From NCBI RefSeq assembly GCF_046054155.1, contig NZ_JBEQCT010000008.1:124001-188000 (forward strand): a stretch of 64,000 nucleotides of DNA. Direction: 5' to 3'. The translations under genes and the position numbers were made by a program. Of this stretch, positions 36,055 through 45,148 are shown piece after piece. Numbering within the stretch: position 1 is the stretch's first letter; each line of letters starts with the position of its first letter. The DNA is from Celerinatantimonas yamalensis. GTDB lineage: Bacteria; Pseudomonadota; Gammaproteobacteria; Enterobacterales; Celerinatantimonadaceae. The notes under the pieces were generated by a model, which saw only the letters and a list, made by a program, of their open reading frames with translations, made no database searches and had not been told where the DNA came from.

Positions 36055-36918
36055 TTAGAGTTGTTTGCGCAGCTTTAATAATTCCTTGTGCCGCTCGGCG
36101 CTAACTTTCGGGTAGCTCATATTAAGATCGTTCAACGCATCGACAACGATCTGAGAGATGATCAACCTGGCATTTTTTTTATCATCGGCCGGAATGACAA
36201 ACCATGGTGATTGCTGTGTACTGGTAGCACTGAGACATGACTCATAGGCACGCATATAATCGTCCCAATGTGAGCGCTCTTGGATGTCGGCGAGCGTGAA
36301 TTTCCAATTTTTCTCGGGTTCATCAATGCGATCAAGAAAGCGCTCGCGTTGTTCTTTTTTAGATAAATGTAGGAAGAACTTGATCACCCTCGTCCCATTG
36401 TTGTGTAGATGAGTTTCCAGCTCCGTGATAGATTTGAAACGCTCTCCCCAGATGGCGTGATCGGCGATCGCTTCATCGGAAAACCCTTGCGCTTGAAGCA
36501 ACTCTGGGTGAACCCGAACGACCAGCACTTCCTCATAATAAGAACGATTAAAAATACCGATCCGTCCCCGCTCAGGCAAACACTTGATGGTACGCCACAA
36601 AAAGTCGTGCTCTAATTCCTCAGTACTCGGTTGTTTAAAACTAAAGACCTGACAACCCTGTGGATTAACACCCGACATAACATGACGAATCGCCCCGTCC
36701 TTACCAGCAGTATCCATACCTTGAAAGATTAATAATACGGCCTGATGATTCGAGGCGTAGTGTAAATGCTGCAAATCGTGCAGTTCATTAACAAACGCCT
36801 TAAGCATCTTTTTGTACTCTTTTTTACAGTCATAAACAGGTTCAACCTTGGTCGGACGCTGAGCTAAGTCAACTTTCTCGTCGGCCTGAACACGGTAATC
36901 ATTGGGATCTATTTTCAT
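36055..36918 (-). CDS. Polyphosphate kinase 2 family protein
   Basis: 287-aa PPK2-type kinase, which phosphorylates nucleoside mono- or diphosphates from polyphosphate. Walker A GMDTAGKDG at residues 67-75, then HVMSGVNPQGCQVFSFKQPS, the lid region GRIGIFNRSYYEEVLVVRVHPE (split here at residues 118-139) and Walker B-like RVIKFFLHLSKKEQRERF. One-domain form, normal for class I/III enzymes; class not assignable by eye. No partner gene nearby. Together with Ppx it gives the cell both use and breakdown of polyphosphate. Confidence 0.9.
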   Translation of the reverse strand: MKIDPNDYRVQADEKVDLAQRPTKVEPVYDCKKEYKKMLKAFVNELHDLQHLHYASNHQAVLLIFQGMDTAGKDGAIRHVMSGVNPQGCQVFSFKQPSTEELEHDFLWRTIKCLPERGRIGIFNRSYYEEVLVVRVHPELLQAQGFSDEAIADHAIWGERFKSITELETHLHNNGTRVIKFFLHLSKKEQRERFLDRIDEPEKNWKFTLADIQERSHWDDYMRAYESCLSATSTQQSPWFVIPADDKKNARLIISQIVVDALNDLNMSYPKVSAERHKELLKLRKQL

Positions 36919-37185
36919 AACATCTCCGTTGTGTACTTATGATTGATAGCCTCATTCGATTCGAGTTGTTCCTAGAAACGAAAGGCTCATTAAACTCTCA
37001 CTCTAACACTTCCTTTTGACTGATCATTATTTATACTGTTGAAATGAGCCCAAAATAGAGGTTAAGCAGCCTCCGTTGTCTTTGTGTGAAGGTTGGTCAC
37101 CCATTTGTTCATAGCCCACATCTATCGACTCAATTGATTCAAAAAGTTCTCGATGCGGCTAGACAACACCGACACACAGACAAAA

Positions 37186-37207
37186 AAGTCCGCAAAAATA
37201 CGGACTT
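37186..37207 (-). terminator. Orphan minus-strand terminator
   Basis: AAGTCCG / CGGACTT stem followed on the minus strand by TTTTTTG. No intact gene lies upstream of it, so it probably belonged to one that has been lost. Confidence 0.65.
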
Positions 37208-37329
37208 AAAATACAGATTAGCCAGCTCACTAAGGTGTGATTCCACCCGAATATCGATAAGACTAAAATATCATTTAGTTACAACATGTTAGAGCACAAT
37301 CACTTTTCAATACTCTTATCTATACTATG

Positions 37330-37430
37330 GTTAAAATTTTTCTTGTTTTTTGGCTTCTCGGCGCCATTTTAGTTCAGCTTTGCCCAAGCTTAGCATTCAG
37401 CCATATCACAGCGAAGCTCCACCCATACAG
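37330..37430 (-). pseudogene. Decayed copy of the 58-aa small gene
   Basis: Minus-strand reading gives ELRCDMAEC-stop-AWAKAELKWRREAKKQEK, clearly the same protein as ELRRDMQESSAWAKAELKRRRAAKNQEK at 46777-46953, with a stop and several substitutions. It shows that the small-gene family once extended 9 kb beyond the present repeats. Confidence 0.75.
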
Positions 37431-37620
37431 CAACGTCCAGCCGCAAGCCGATATCATTTATTATTCAAGGTCATACACCGATGTAACTCGTGTGCACAAC
37501 AACCATTTGTGAAGAGTTGCTGTTGCACGACGCTTAGGGCTGATAGAAATTTAGCCGCTAAAATTCAATTCGAATATTCACAACGAATAATTAACTATCC
37601 GCAGTATTCATCAGATAGCT

Positions 37621-37760
37621 TTTACTGATTGCCCCTCCGGTCGATCCGGTTTCTCATAGAGCTCAAAGGCCAGTGTAGCGATCTGCGGTTCCAGAGCCGA
37701 CGTTGTTTTGAGTTCGGCCGGCGTCAACCGCAGCTTGGACTTAAGATTTTGGTTCAGCTT
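37621..37760 (-). pseudogene. DUF2934-like fragment beside the ATPase
   Basis: The minus strand reads LRLTPAELKTTSALEPQIATLAFELYEKPDRPEGQS, which resembles the I-A-x-x-A-Y-E-L-Y/W-E-x-x-G-R-x-x-G-x pattern of DUF2934 proteins. No start codon or RBS is obvious and its frame differs from the ATPase frame. Probably the remains of a neighbour carried with the ATPase. Confidence 0.45.
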
Positions 37761-37765
37761 TGGCG

Positions 37766-40258
37766 TCAGGCTTCAGGTCTGTCCTCGACTTTGGAGGCAG
37801 GCTTGGTTTTCGCTTTGACTGGATCAAGAATGTGATAGGCGAGCAGTTTCACGGGGTCGGTCAGGAGGAACCACAGCAGTGCGTAACCCCACACGAACCC
37901 GGCCCATTTCCAGCCCAGAGGTGTCATGAACAGTCCGTAAACCGCTACCAGCGTCGACGTAAGCTGCGCGCCAGTCACGGCCAACCACAAAATCCGCGCG
38001 GGACGTATCGACCAGAAAGGGCCGCGCGTGCGGGTCTGGAATATCGTCAGCGTTCCCGCCACCGACAGCATTAGATACATCATTGTCTGGAGATGAGCAT
38101 GATCGAGGTGATAGACCTGACTACCGAGGAAAAACAAGCCAAACGCAGCGATGGGACCGACCAGGCCCAGCACCGTGGCGATCCCTAGCACCATGCGCAT
38201 ATTCCAGGACTCGGGTTGATCCTTGTAATGCACGTTATCATAGGAGATGGACAGAATGGCGCCATCATTGAGCAAGGCGAGCATCACGATCATCACCGCT
38301 GTCAATGGATAGAAGTTGAAGATCAGGATTGAGATCGTCATGAACAATAGCACCCGCAGCGTTTCAGCAATGCGGTAGATCGCATAGCTGTTCATGCGCT
38401 GGAAAATCTTCCGGCTCTCCTTGATTGCGTCGATGATCACCGACAGGCCAGGCGTCATCAGGACGATATCCGACGCTGCGCGCGCGGCGTCAGTCGCGCC
38501 TGACACTGCGATGCCACAGTCGGCCTTCTTCAACGCGGGGGCATCGTTCACCCCATCGCCGGTCATGCCGACAATGTGACCACGTTTTTGCAGCACATCC
38601 ACGACGTGAAACTTGTGTTCGGGAAACACCTGAGCAAAACCGTCGGACTCCTCGATCGACTCGGCCACCTCTTCGGTCTCCTCTTTCTTCGAGTCACCCA
38701 AGCTGGCCGCATCAAGGATATTTGCGCCCATATCCAGCTTCTTGGCGGTCTCCTTAGCGATAGCCAGTGCGTCACCTGTCACCATCTTGACCTTCACGCC
38801 CATCGCCAGCGCTGTCGCGATGGTTGCCTTAGCATCTTCCCGCGGCGGATCAAACAAAGGCAACACGCCGACCAACATCCACTTGCCGTCCTCATCTGCT
38901 CGAGCGACGCCTAGCGAACGAAAACCACTCGACGCAAAGTCATTGACCGCCTTGTCGACGGAGGACTTAACTTCACCGGCATTGGCCGCCAGTGCCAAGA
39001 TCACTTGCGGCGCGCCCTTAGTCACCTTGAATTGCTTTCCGTCCTCGCCCTTAATCGTCGCTTCGGTGCGCTTGTGCACTGGGTCGAACGGCTGGAAATG
39101 CAACACCTGGTAGCCCTTCAGAGCCTTGTTATCTTTCAGGCCGCCCAGCACAGCCAGGTCAATGGTGTCCTTGTCGTCCTCGCGCGACGCCAGCGCGGCG
39201 TCGAGGATGACCTGCTCGGCGGAGATACTGTTCACGCTGAATGGATCGCCTAGGGTGAGTTTGTTCTGAGTCAGAGTGCCGGTCTTGTCCGCACAGAGTA
39301 TGTCCACGCCGGCCAGTTCCTCAATGGCAACCAGACGGCTGACGATGGCTTGCTTCTTGGCAAGCAGACGCGCACCGACCGCCATCGTGACCGACAATAC
39401 GGTGGGCATCGCCACCGGAATCGCCGCTACAGTCAGCACTAGGGCAAACTGCAAGGTGGTGAGGATTGGGTCGCCCCGGTAAGTCGCGACGGCAACAATC
39501 GTAGCCACCAGCGTCACCGCAAGCATGATCAGGTAGTTACCAATCTTCAACACTGCTTTTTGAAAATGGCTAACGGTGTTCGCGTCCTGCACCAGTTCCG
39601 CCGTCTTGCCGAAGTAGGTGTTCGCCCCAGTGGCATAGACCATCGCGGTGGTTTCACCTCGGCGGATGATAGAGCCGGAAAACACCGCATCGCCCAGTTT
39701 GAGTTCGGCCGGCAAGGACTCGCCGGTTAGCGCGGACTGATCGACCGACATGGGGTCGTCGCCGAGCAAACGCGCATCCGCTGGCACGATGTCGCCTAGC
39801 CGCAAACGGATGACATCGCCTGGCACCAACTCACGTGACGACGGATTGATCCACTTCCCATCACGAAGGACGCAGGCCTTGACCGCTAGCTTGGCTTTCA
39901 GGGCCTCGATAGCGTTGCTTGCTTCATGTTCCTCCCAGAAACCGACTACGGCGTTGGCCACAAGTAAAAAGAGGATGATAAAAAAATCCGGCCAGTGCTG
40001 GACCACACCCGAGAGGATCACCGCAATCTCGATCATCCACGGGATCGGCCCCCAGAAATAGGAGAGAAATTTCAGGAGAAGGTTCGTCTTCTTTTCAGTA
40101 AGTTCATTCGGTCCATATTGGGCCAGCCGTTTCTGTGACTCAGCCTGACTAAGGCCGTCCGGTGACGACCCCAGTTTTTCTTGCAGTTCCGACAGAGGCA
40201 GGGATTTCAGATTGTCCCTCGCATCGTGCGCCTTGGACTGATCGGTATCAGGTTTCAT
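37766..40258 (-). CDS. Plasma-membrane-type P-type proton ATPase
   Basis: 830-aa P3A-type H+-exporting ATPase. Actuator TGES at 178-181, membrane Pro motif AIPVAMPTV at 279-287, phosphorylation site DKTGTLT at 324-330, hinge TGDGVNDAP in the P domain, and a C-terminal membrane block. N-terminal SELQEKLGSSPDGLSQAESQKRL is the family's cytosolic start. The gene is visibly richer in G and C than its neighbours and all surrounding ORFs on its GC-rich patch are broken, so it looks acquired. A frame change at the last codons may have cut the tail, since the +1 frame continues DAKAEPKS-stop. Would extrude protons at the cost of ATP, plausible in acid stress. Confidence 0.93.
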   Translation of the reverse strand: MKPDTDQSKAHDARDNLKSLPLSELQEKLGSSPDGLSQAESQKRLAQYGPNELTEKKTNLLLKFLSYFWGPIPWMIEIAVILSGVVQHWPDFFIILFLLVANAVVGFWEEHEASNAIEALKAKLAVKACVLRDGKWINPSSRELVPGDVIRLRLGDIVPADARLLGDDPMSVDQSALTGESLPAELKLGDAVFSGSIIRRGETTAMVYATGANTYFGKTAELVQDANTVSHFQKAVLKIGNYLIMLAVTLVATIVAVATYRGDPILTTLQFALVLTVAAIPVAMPTVLSVTMAVGARLLAKKQAIVSRLVAIEELAGVDILCADKTGTLTQNKLTLGDPFSVNSISAEQVILDAALASREDDKDTIDLAVLGGLKDNKALKGYQVLHFQPFDPVHKRTEATIKGEDGKQFKVTKGAPQVILALAANAGEVKSSVDKAVNDFASSGFRSLGVARADEDGKWMLVGVLPLFDPPREDAKATIATALAMGVKVKMVTGDALAIAKETAKKLDMGANILDAASLGDSKKEETEEVAESIEESDGFAQVFPEHKFHVVDVLQKRGHIVGMTGDGVNDAPALKKADCGIAVSGATDAARAASDIVLMTPGLSVIIDAIKESRKIFQRMNSYAIYRIAETLRVLLFMTISILIFNFYPLTAVMIVMLALLNDGAILSISYDNVHYKDQPESWNMRMVLGIATVLGLVGPIAAFGLFFLGSQVYHLDHAHLQTMMYLMLSVAGTLTIFQTRTRGPFWSIRPARILWLAVTGAQLTSTLVAVYGLFMTPLGWKWAGFVWGYALLWFLLTDPVKLLAYHILDPVKAKTKPASKVEDRPEA

Positions 40259-40324
40259 AAGGGATATTCCTTCTGTCGTTGCGAGACTTCAGATTTCGTG
40301 AGTTGCAGGAAATTTGTCCTGATG

Positions 40325-40430
40325 CCCATGTCCTCGCGGTATGAATTCGGAGCGTGACCAATGGTGGTGCCGGTCACGCGGATGGTGTAATTCTCCAGAT
40401 CGTTCATGCTACGAAACAAGCATCCTTCTC
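40325..40430 (-). pseudogene. Fragment of a PRC-barrel protein
   Basis: Minus strand reads FRSMNDLENYTIRVTGTTIGH, matching the start of stand-alone PRC-barrel proteins (RSMKDLEGYTIxATDGTIG). An AAGGAG and ATG stand just upstream, but a stop and frame change fall within the first five codons and the rest is lost. Confidence 0.7.
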
Positions 40431-40524
40431 CTTGGCAAACCACGATCAGCGAGGCGTTCAAAAAATAAAAAGACAACGCGCTTAATCGCCTCGGCTATTC
40501 GCTGTTCTGCTTTGCGTGCATGAC

Positions 40525-40757
40525 CGAGAAATAAATAGATAAGCCTCAAGAGCGATCTCACGCCTGGGATCCAGAAAAAAACCGAACATGCCACCTCAGA
40601 ACCCATCCATCTTGCCCCGCTACTTCATGCGATCACCGATGTTGTAATAGCCGATAACGTGCTCCTGCATGTGATAGTCGCGCCCGGCGATAGAAAGCTG
40701 TTTCATGTCGAAGCTAGCCTTCTACAATTTCTTAACGGCCAGTTCGGCATGCATGAG
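40525..40757 (-). pseudogene. Remnant of a DUF1269/general-stress-type membrane protein
   Basis: Minus strand reads FDMKQLSIAGRDYHMQEHVIGYYNIGDRMK-stop-RGK, then in another frame EVACSVFFWIPGVRSLL. These match a common family (FDMKKLSIVGRDYHTEEHVxGYYNxGDRMKxWGK ... AFFxIPGIGPLL). Stops and frameshifts break it. It neighbours the PRC-barrel scrap and the proton ATPase. Confidence 0.65.
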
Positions 40758-41274
40758 TAACTAAACATTACGACAACCGTGTTGAGTTTCTGTGTGCTTG
40801 AATTCATCGTGATGATTCCGGTTTGAATCGGGTTTCCGATTGTGCGCCAGACAGCTTTAGTCACGCCCCACGCAACACCCCATCGATAAAACTCGGCCGA
40901 AGTTCACCCTACGCCCTGATGCTGATTTATTCCGTTCGGTAGCGCACGCACACTCCCAGCCGTTTTGGCGCTTGCATCTAGGGAACCGGAGCGCGCAGTT
41001 GTTATAAGATACGGATCGTGAATACGGTGATGATTGAGTTCATCGTAAACCTATTCTCATTGGCGACTCCGGCCACGCCAATCTTTTTGATCGTGTTTTG
41101 GGGCTGACTCCGAGCTTCTTCAGCTCACGCCAGCTTACCGAGTCGTCGTTCAGTACCGTAGTAGTACGGTGAATTTGGAGACTAATTAAGCCTTATAATC
41201 ACAATATAAATGAGGCAAAGTTACAAAACGAAACGAAAAGAAAAGAACAAGTAGTCATCTCTGGGCAGCTGACC
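40758..41274. other. GC-rich region without a recognisable gene, about 515 bp
   Basis: Between the stress-gene remnants and the IS3 remnant. All frames are broken by stops and no domain could be read. Composition resembles the ATPase patch up to about 41160 and then returns to the host level. Probably more debris from the same acquisition. Confidence 0.4.
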
Positions 41275-41740
41275 TGGTCAACTGAATTCGGTCACCCTAG
41301 TTAAGTTCGTTAAGCGACTTCTTTTAATAGCTTACCCATACGCTCAAATTCATTGGGACTTTGGTAATCAAGATATGAATGGAGTCTGTAACAGATTCTG
41401 ATTACTTGAATCTACAGTCGCTTTTTTTAGTATTTCACGCTCCATTTCTGAGTGCTTTACTTGTGCTTTTAGCTTGTGGATCTCTTCCTGCTCAGGTGTC
41501 AGCTTGCCATTGCCTCGAAATGCATGACCATCATCATTTTCTGCTTCTTTTATCCAGCGGCCGAGTAGCTGAGGTGTGACCTCTAAATTTCTAGCAGCTT
41601 CAGCAATACTGTAATTTTGCTCTCTTACCAGTGCCATGGCATCAAGCTGGAATTCTTTTGAATAGGATTTACGTGTGTTCATTTGAATCTCCAGTTAAAT
41701 CAATTATGTCTTAACTGGGTTAGTCGTATCAATTAAACCA
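41275..41740. mobile_element. IS3-family element with internal deletion
   Basis: Imperfect terminal inverted repeats of about 31 bp: 41275-41305 (TGGTCAACTG...CTAGTTAAG) and the complement of 41710-41740 (TGGTTTAATTG...CCAGTTAAG), roughly two thirds identical. Inside are orfA and only the last 25 or so codons of orfB (HSYLDYQSPNEFERMGKLLKE at about 41310-41390, minus strand). A complete IS3 is about 1.2-1.4 kb, so most of orfB is deleted. Confidence 0.8.
41368..41682 (-). pseudogene. IS3-family transposase OrfA, 3' end lost
   Basis: MNTRKSYSKEFQLDAMALV, the HTH YSIAEAARNLEVTPQLLGRWI and the leucine-zipper part KLKAQVKHSEMEREILKKA are typical IS3 OrfA. After KKAT the frame leaves the family (normally ILKKAAAFFA...) and reads into the leftover orfB end, so the frameshift window and the DDE domain are missing and the element cannot transpose by itself. 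Confidence 0.88.
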
Positions 41741-41813
41741 CGTCAAGTGTAACATCCCCTCCTTACTCCATGAGTGTCAGAGGCAAGCTGCGGAACCGTC
41801 GGAACCATTGACG

Positions 41814-43403
41814 TTATATACGGAAACGACCCACTAATCTGCTGAGTTGGTCAATGTCTGTAATCAGCTGCTTTTTGATCTCCACGGCTTTATGCGTGTA
41901 CTCTACATTAGAAGCCGCAATCGACGTCACATCGCCAACTTGCTCCGAAATATCGGCCGCGTTCTGGTTTTGCTCTTGGATTAATTGCGAAATTTGCTGG
42001 TTTGTTTGACTGAGTGTATTGATTGATCCGATGATGGTATTGAACATCTCGATGGTCTCTTGTGCTTGTGCTGCGACACTGTCGGTCAGCTTTTGTGATG
42101 AACGCATGACCTGTGCCGCATCGGTGGATCCTTTTTGGATACGCTCCACGACAGTTTCTATTTCGAGGGTGGATTTATGGGTGCGGTTGGCAAGACTGCG
42201 AACTTCGTCCGCCACAACAGCAAAGCCTCGACCTGTTTCCCCTGCGCGGGCAGCCTCAATTGCTGCGTTCAGTGCTAACAAATTAGTTTGTTCTGCGATT
42301 TCGCGGATGACATTCAGCACTTTACCAATGTTCTGTCCGTCATTTTCGAGAGTCGATACCACAGAAGAGGCTTTTTCCATCTCCTCAACAACCGAATGAA
42401 GCGATCGTAGCGTTTGGGAAAGATTTGTTTGCCCCTTGTTTGAACTGCTATTGGCTTCTACTGCCATTTCACCACATTTATTAGCATCAGCAGAGACTTC
42501 ACCTAGGCTATGTGTCATCGCATTGACTGCATTGGATATCTCATTTGTACTTTGCTGCTGATGTGTGGATAAGCGGTCTACTTGTTGTAGTGTGTTATCG
42601 ATTTGCTCTGCGAGATTTTGCGTTGATGAGATGGTTGTAGACACTTGCTTAATAATGGAGTGTACTAGATCGATAAACCTATTTAAGTGTTTAGCCACTT
42701 CCGCCATTTCGTCTTTTCCTGTACTGTTTAGACGAGTGGTTAAATTGCCGTCCGTACTATTAAGATCTTCTAATAACGTGACCATTTGGCGCAAAGGTCG
42801 AATAATCAGGCGCTTTGCCGCAAAAGCGATAATCGCGGAGATGACTAATATGATGGCCAGGCTGATGTAGTTATTCAGATCCACATTATGAATGACGGTG
42901 TCTAGGCTTGCTGCACGCTTTTCAACCTGACTATCTCCCACCTTTTCGAGCTTTTCAATTAAGCCGAGCAAAGTCTCTACCTGCTTGTCAAAGTTTGTAA
43001 TGGTTCTTGATAAGTCATTTTTATCACCAGACAAAATCTGTGACTTTAATGCATCGAATTTTGTCAAATTGCTATCTAGCGTTTGTAGGTTGTCTGGACT
43101 CATTAAACCAGACGCTTTCATTCTATTGAGGGCTTCTTGAGTAAACTCATTGGTCTCTGTGATTTTGTTTTTGGTTTGATCGAGAGTGGCTTCATTAAAT
43201 AGATACCGATCAAGAGCAATGATTTGTGCTTGTATGCCAATTGTCCCTTCCATGGCCCCATCGGCAGCATTCCAAGCATTCCCTGTGATGAATTTTATCT
43301 CTGTATCCAGTTTTTTTATCGACAAAATGCCAATAATAGAGCTAGTTAAAACGATCATAACAAATAAGCATATTCCCAAATAAATCTTCAACTTTATCGA
43401 CAT
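41814..43403 (-). CDS. Methyl-accepting chemotaxis protein, four-helix-bundle type
   Basis: 529 aa. Membrane segment 1 at 8-29, a helical periplasmic domain of about 145 residues without Cache motifs (QAQIIALDRYLFNEATL, consistent with 4HB_MCP), membrane segment 2 at about 178-195 and HAMP. The signalling tip is REIAEQTNLLALNAAIEAAR followed by GRGFAVVADEVRSLANRTHKST. Intact despite lying inside the accessory region, between two IS remnants. Confidence 0.93.
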   Translation of the reverse strand: MSIKLKIYLGICLFVMIVLTSSIIGILSIKKLDTEIKFITGNAWNAADGAMEGTIGIQAQIIALDRYLFNEATLDQTKNKITETNEFTQEALNRMKASGLMSPDNLQTLDSNLTKFDALKSQILSGDKNDLSRTITNFDKQVETLLGLIEKLEKVGDSQVEKRAASLDTVIHNVDLNNYISLAIILVISAIIAFAAKRLIIRPLRQMVTLLEDLNSTDGNLTTRLNSTGKDEMAEVAKHLNRFIDLVHSIIKQVSTTISSTQNLAEQIDNTLQQVDRLSTHQQQSTNEISNAVNAMTHSLGEVSADANKCGEMAVEANSSSNKGQTNLSQTLRSLHSVVEEMEKASSVVSTLENDGQNIGKVLNVIREIAEQTNLLALNAAIEAARAGETGRGFAVVADEVRSLANRTHKSTLEIETVVERIQKGSTDAAQVMRSSQKLTDSVAAQAQETIEMFNTIIGSINTLSQTNQQISQLIQEQNQNAADISEQVGDVTSIAASNVEYTHKAVEIKKQLITDIDQLSRLVGRFRI

Positions 43404-43571
43404 TTTTTATCCCAAAAAATGATGAGTTCTATATTCAAAGATAGTCGATTATCAAAAGGTGTCTAGGGTGTTTTGATCTTTCGTGATAGATTTTTGAGCA
43501 ACATGGTAAAGCGTTTATAATTGGCTTCGCTAAAAGTAACAACATAACCCGATACCATATAACCCGATACC

Positions 43572-43792
43572 ATGACGAAACTAATGTTAACTGATAAGCG
43601 CTGGGAAAAGCCACTTCAAATCATGATGAGCACTGACCGCATTTATAACATAGAATGATCTTTGAAGAGATTCTTTACCGATTGCGAACAGGTATACTTT
43701 GGCATGATCTACCAATAGAGTTTGATGACTGGAGTGCCGTTTATCGTCGTTTTAACCTGTGGTCTAAAAAGCCTGTTGAGCAGATGATTTAA
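43572..43792 (+). pseudogene. IS5-family transposase N-terminal fragment
   Basis: The frames give LTDKRWEKPLQIMMSTDRIYNIE-stop, then IFEEILYRLRTGILWHDLP, DDWSAVYRRFNLWSKKPVEQ-stop. These are the DUF4096 start of IS5/IS427-type transposases (FEEILYRLRTGIPWRDLP...WSTVYRRFNLWSKKG). It has an internal stop and no DDE domain. A tandem duplication of ATAACCCGATACCAT lies just upstream (about 43546-43574). It abuts a truncated copy of the repeat unit. Confidence 0.8.
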
Positions 43793-43802
43793 TAAGTTAT
43801 AA

Positions 43803-44575
43803 AACTCCAGGGTGGCCAGCTTAGTCACTGCCTGATGAATTGCTTGCTGAACTTCGATATTACGGCAGGTTGTCATAGTCACCTCTCTGACAGGTGGTAT
43901 ATGGAAATGTGGGCCGGTGCATCATCACTGGCCCGTATGCTTTCTAACTACTTGTGTCGGCCAAACGGCTAGCGTCTGATTTTGTCGATTTGCTCGACCG
44001 ATCCCGTCATGTCCTTGTAAGCGCGCCCGGCCAGCCTAGCAACCGCTCTATTTCTTTTCTGATTATGTTCTCAATGAGAAAGCCATAAAAAATGCCAGTC
44101 AGTATTACTGACTGGCATTTCATTTATCTTATAGACGAAGCTCTTGTTTCTCTTCAACACTAAGCATTCGTGGGCGCGATGTAATTCTATCCACCTTGTG
44201 TCTCCAACTTACCACTGTACATTTTAGATAGCGCATCAAAACATGAGTTACCAACAAGAAACCTTAGGGATATTTTTAGATTATTTCTCATACACATCTT
44301 GAAAGCCATTAGCGCTGCCCAAAGCATATACAACAAGGAATAACCTCATTAAATAAAAGGATCAAATCATGGGTTTGAAACCAGGGCCAAAACCAATAGC
44401 CAAGTCGACCGGCAAGCCAGATCAACGTCGACGTGACAATAAAAACACGCCAGGAAACACTCCGGGCCTAAAGCCGAGTAAATCCTCGACCAAGTAATGT
44501 GCCCTTAACAGTACCGAGTCAGATTAAGTGGTACTGACTCTTGTTCCTAAAACCCAAAACACACTTTTGCCCCAT
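43803..44575. repeat. Accessory repeat unit, copy 1
   Basis: From left to right: a 5' stub of the MTTTHN-type gene (minus, 43803-43876, cut by the IS5 fragment), the last part of the 85-aa gene, the guaA-type terminator palindrome at 44091-44119, a 5' fragment of the 58-aa gene (44133-44195, minus) and the complete 42-aa gene (44369-44497). It matches copy 2 almost base for base from about 43913, except for a deletion of about 150 bp after 44131. It also matches the guaA flank at 52759-53300. Confidence 0.88.
44369..44497 (+). CDS. 42-aa basic small protein, copy 1
   Basis: ATG 44369 preceded by AAAAGGA at good distance. The product begins MGLKPGPKPIAK, continues with a KPDQRRRDNK core and ends with TPGLKPSKSSTK; about a third of residues are Lys, Arg or Pro, with no hydrophobic core, so it is probably unstructured and nucleic-acid-binding. 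A stem GAGTCAG / CTGACTC (44516-44540) follows as a terminator. The second copy differs by only two residues (Gly29Glu, Thr41Ser). Family unknown to me. Confidence 0.55.
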   Translation: MGLKPGPKPIAKSTGKPDQRRRDNKNTPGNTPGLKPSKSSTK

Positions 44576-44674
44576 TATGTGTTTCGAACAGTTGGCAATG
44601 TACAAATAAGAGTCCAACTGTACACAAATTTATGTGATGCTACTAAGTTTCTACTGACTCGGTGGCTATTCAGA

Positions 44675-45127
44675 TCATTTTTTTGACTGAATAATTAAAA
44701 CTACACCAGCCATGAGTAGAATTGCGCCAATAATAGTGCTCAATGCTGGTTTTGAAGGAATAGGCGTAGAAATACTATCTGCAATGATGCTGAATACTAA
44801 TTGGCTACCAACCAATATGGCTATCGTTATTGCCGCCCCTAAATGCTTATAGCCTAACACTCCTGAAAACACGAAGAATGAGCCTAAAGCTCCCGGTACT
44901 AACGTCATTGGGCTGATATTTTTTATTGCTTCATTAAGACCGGACATCCCATTTTTTATGCATAGAATGGTGAGCAATATTAATAGACCGCTGATAGAGT
45001 TCAGCAGCAATGTGATAGTTACAGTGGATACTTTTTCAGTAATCTTAACCATCATGAGGTTCTGTATAACCAAAGAGATGCCTGCTGCAACCAAGATAAT
45101 GACGGTGGTATAAGATTGCATGAGCAT
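44675..45127 (-). CDS. DMT-superfamily membrane protein, YdcZ/DUF606 family
   Basis: 150 aa, five hydrophobic segments. The order of short membrane helices with LVPGALGSFFVFSGVLGYKHLGAA in the middle and SIIADSISTPIPSKP near the last pair is typical of YdcZ-type half-transporters. It lies 21 bp after the acetyltransferase gene in the XRE-cupin/GNAT/YdcZ cassette, and may export the product or substrate of that enzyme. Function not known. Confidence 0.82.
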   Translation of the reverse strand: MLMQSYTTVIILVAAGISLVIQNLMMVKITEKVSTVTITLLLNSISGLLILLTILCIKNGMSGLNEAIKNISPMTLVPGALGSFFVFSGVLGYKHLGAAITIAILVGSQLVFSIIADSISTPIPSKPALSTIIGAILLMAGVVLIIQSKK

Positions 45128-45148
45128 CTCCTATCTATCTGAAATAAA

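Larger units (their letters stand above)
36919..37765. other. Boundary of the accessory region, 847 bp without an intact gene
   Basis: Contains the PPK2 promoter, a minus-strand terminator hairpin at 37186-37207, a decayed copy of the 58-aa small gene (37330-37430) and a DUF2934-like scrap (37621-37760) next to the proton ATPase. GC content rises sharply from about 37630. The ORFs that can be drawn here in other frames have no RBS. Confidence 0.5.

Noticed and set aside
37086..37512. Two short plus-strand ORFs before the proton ATPase
   Set aside because: No RBS; the second is antisense to the decayed 58-aa gene copy.
38576..39113. Overlapping plus-strand ORFs of 112 and 123 codons inside the proton ATPase
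   Set aside because: Antisense shadows of a GC-rich gene whose own frame has all P-type ATPase motifs.
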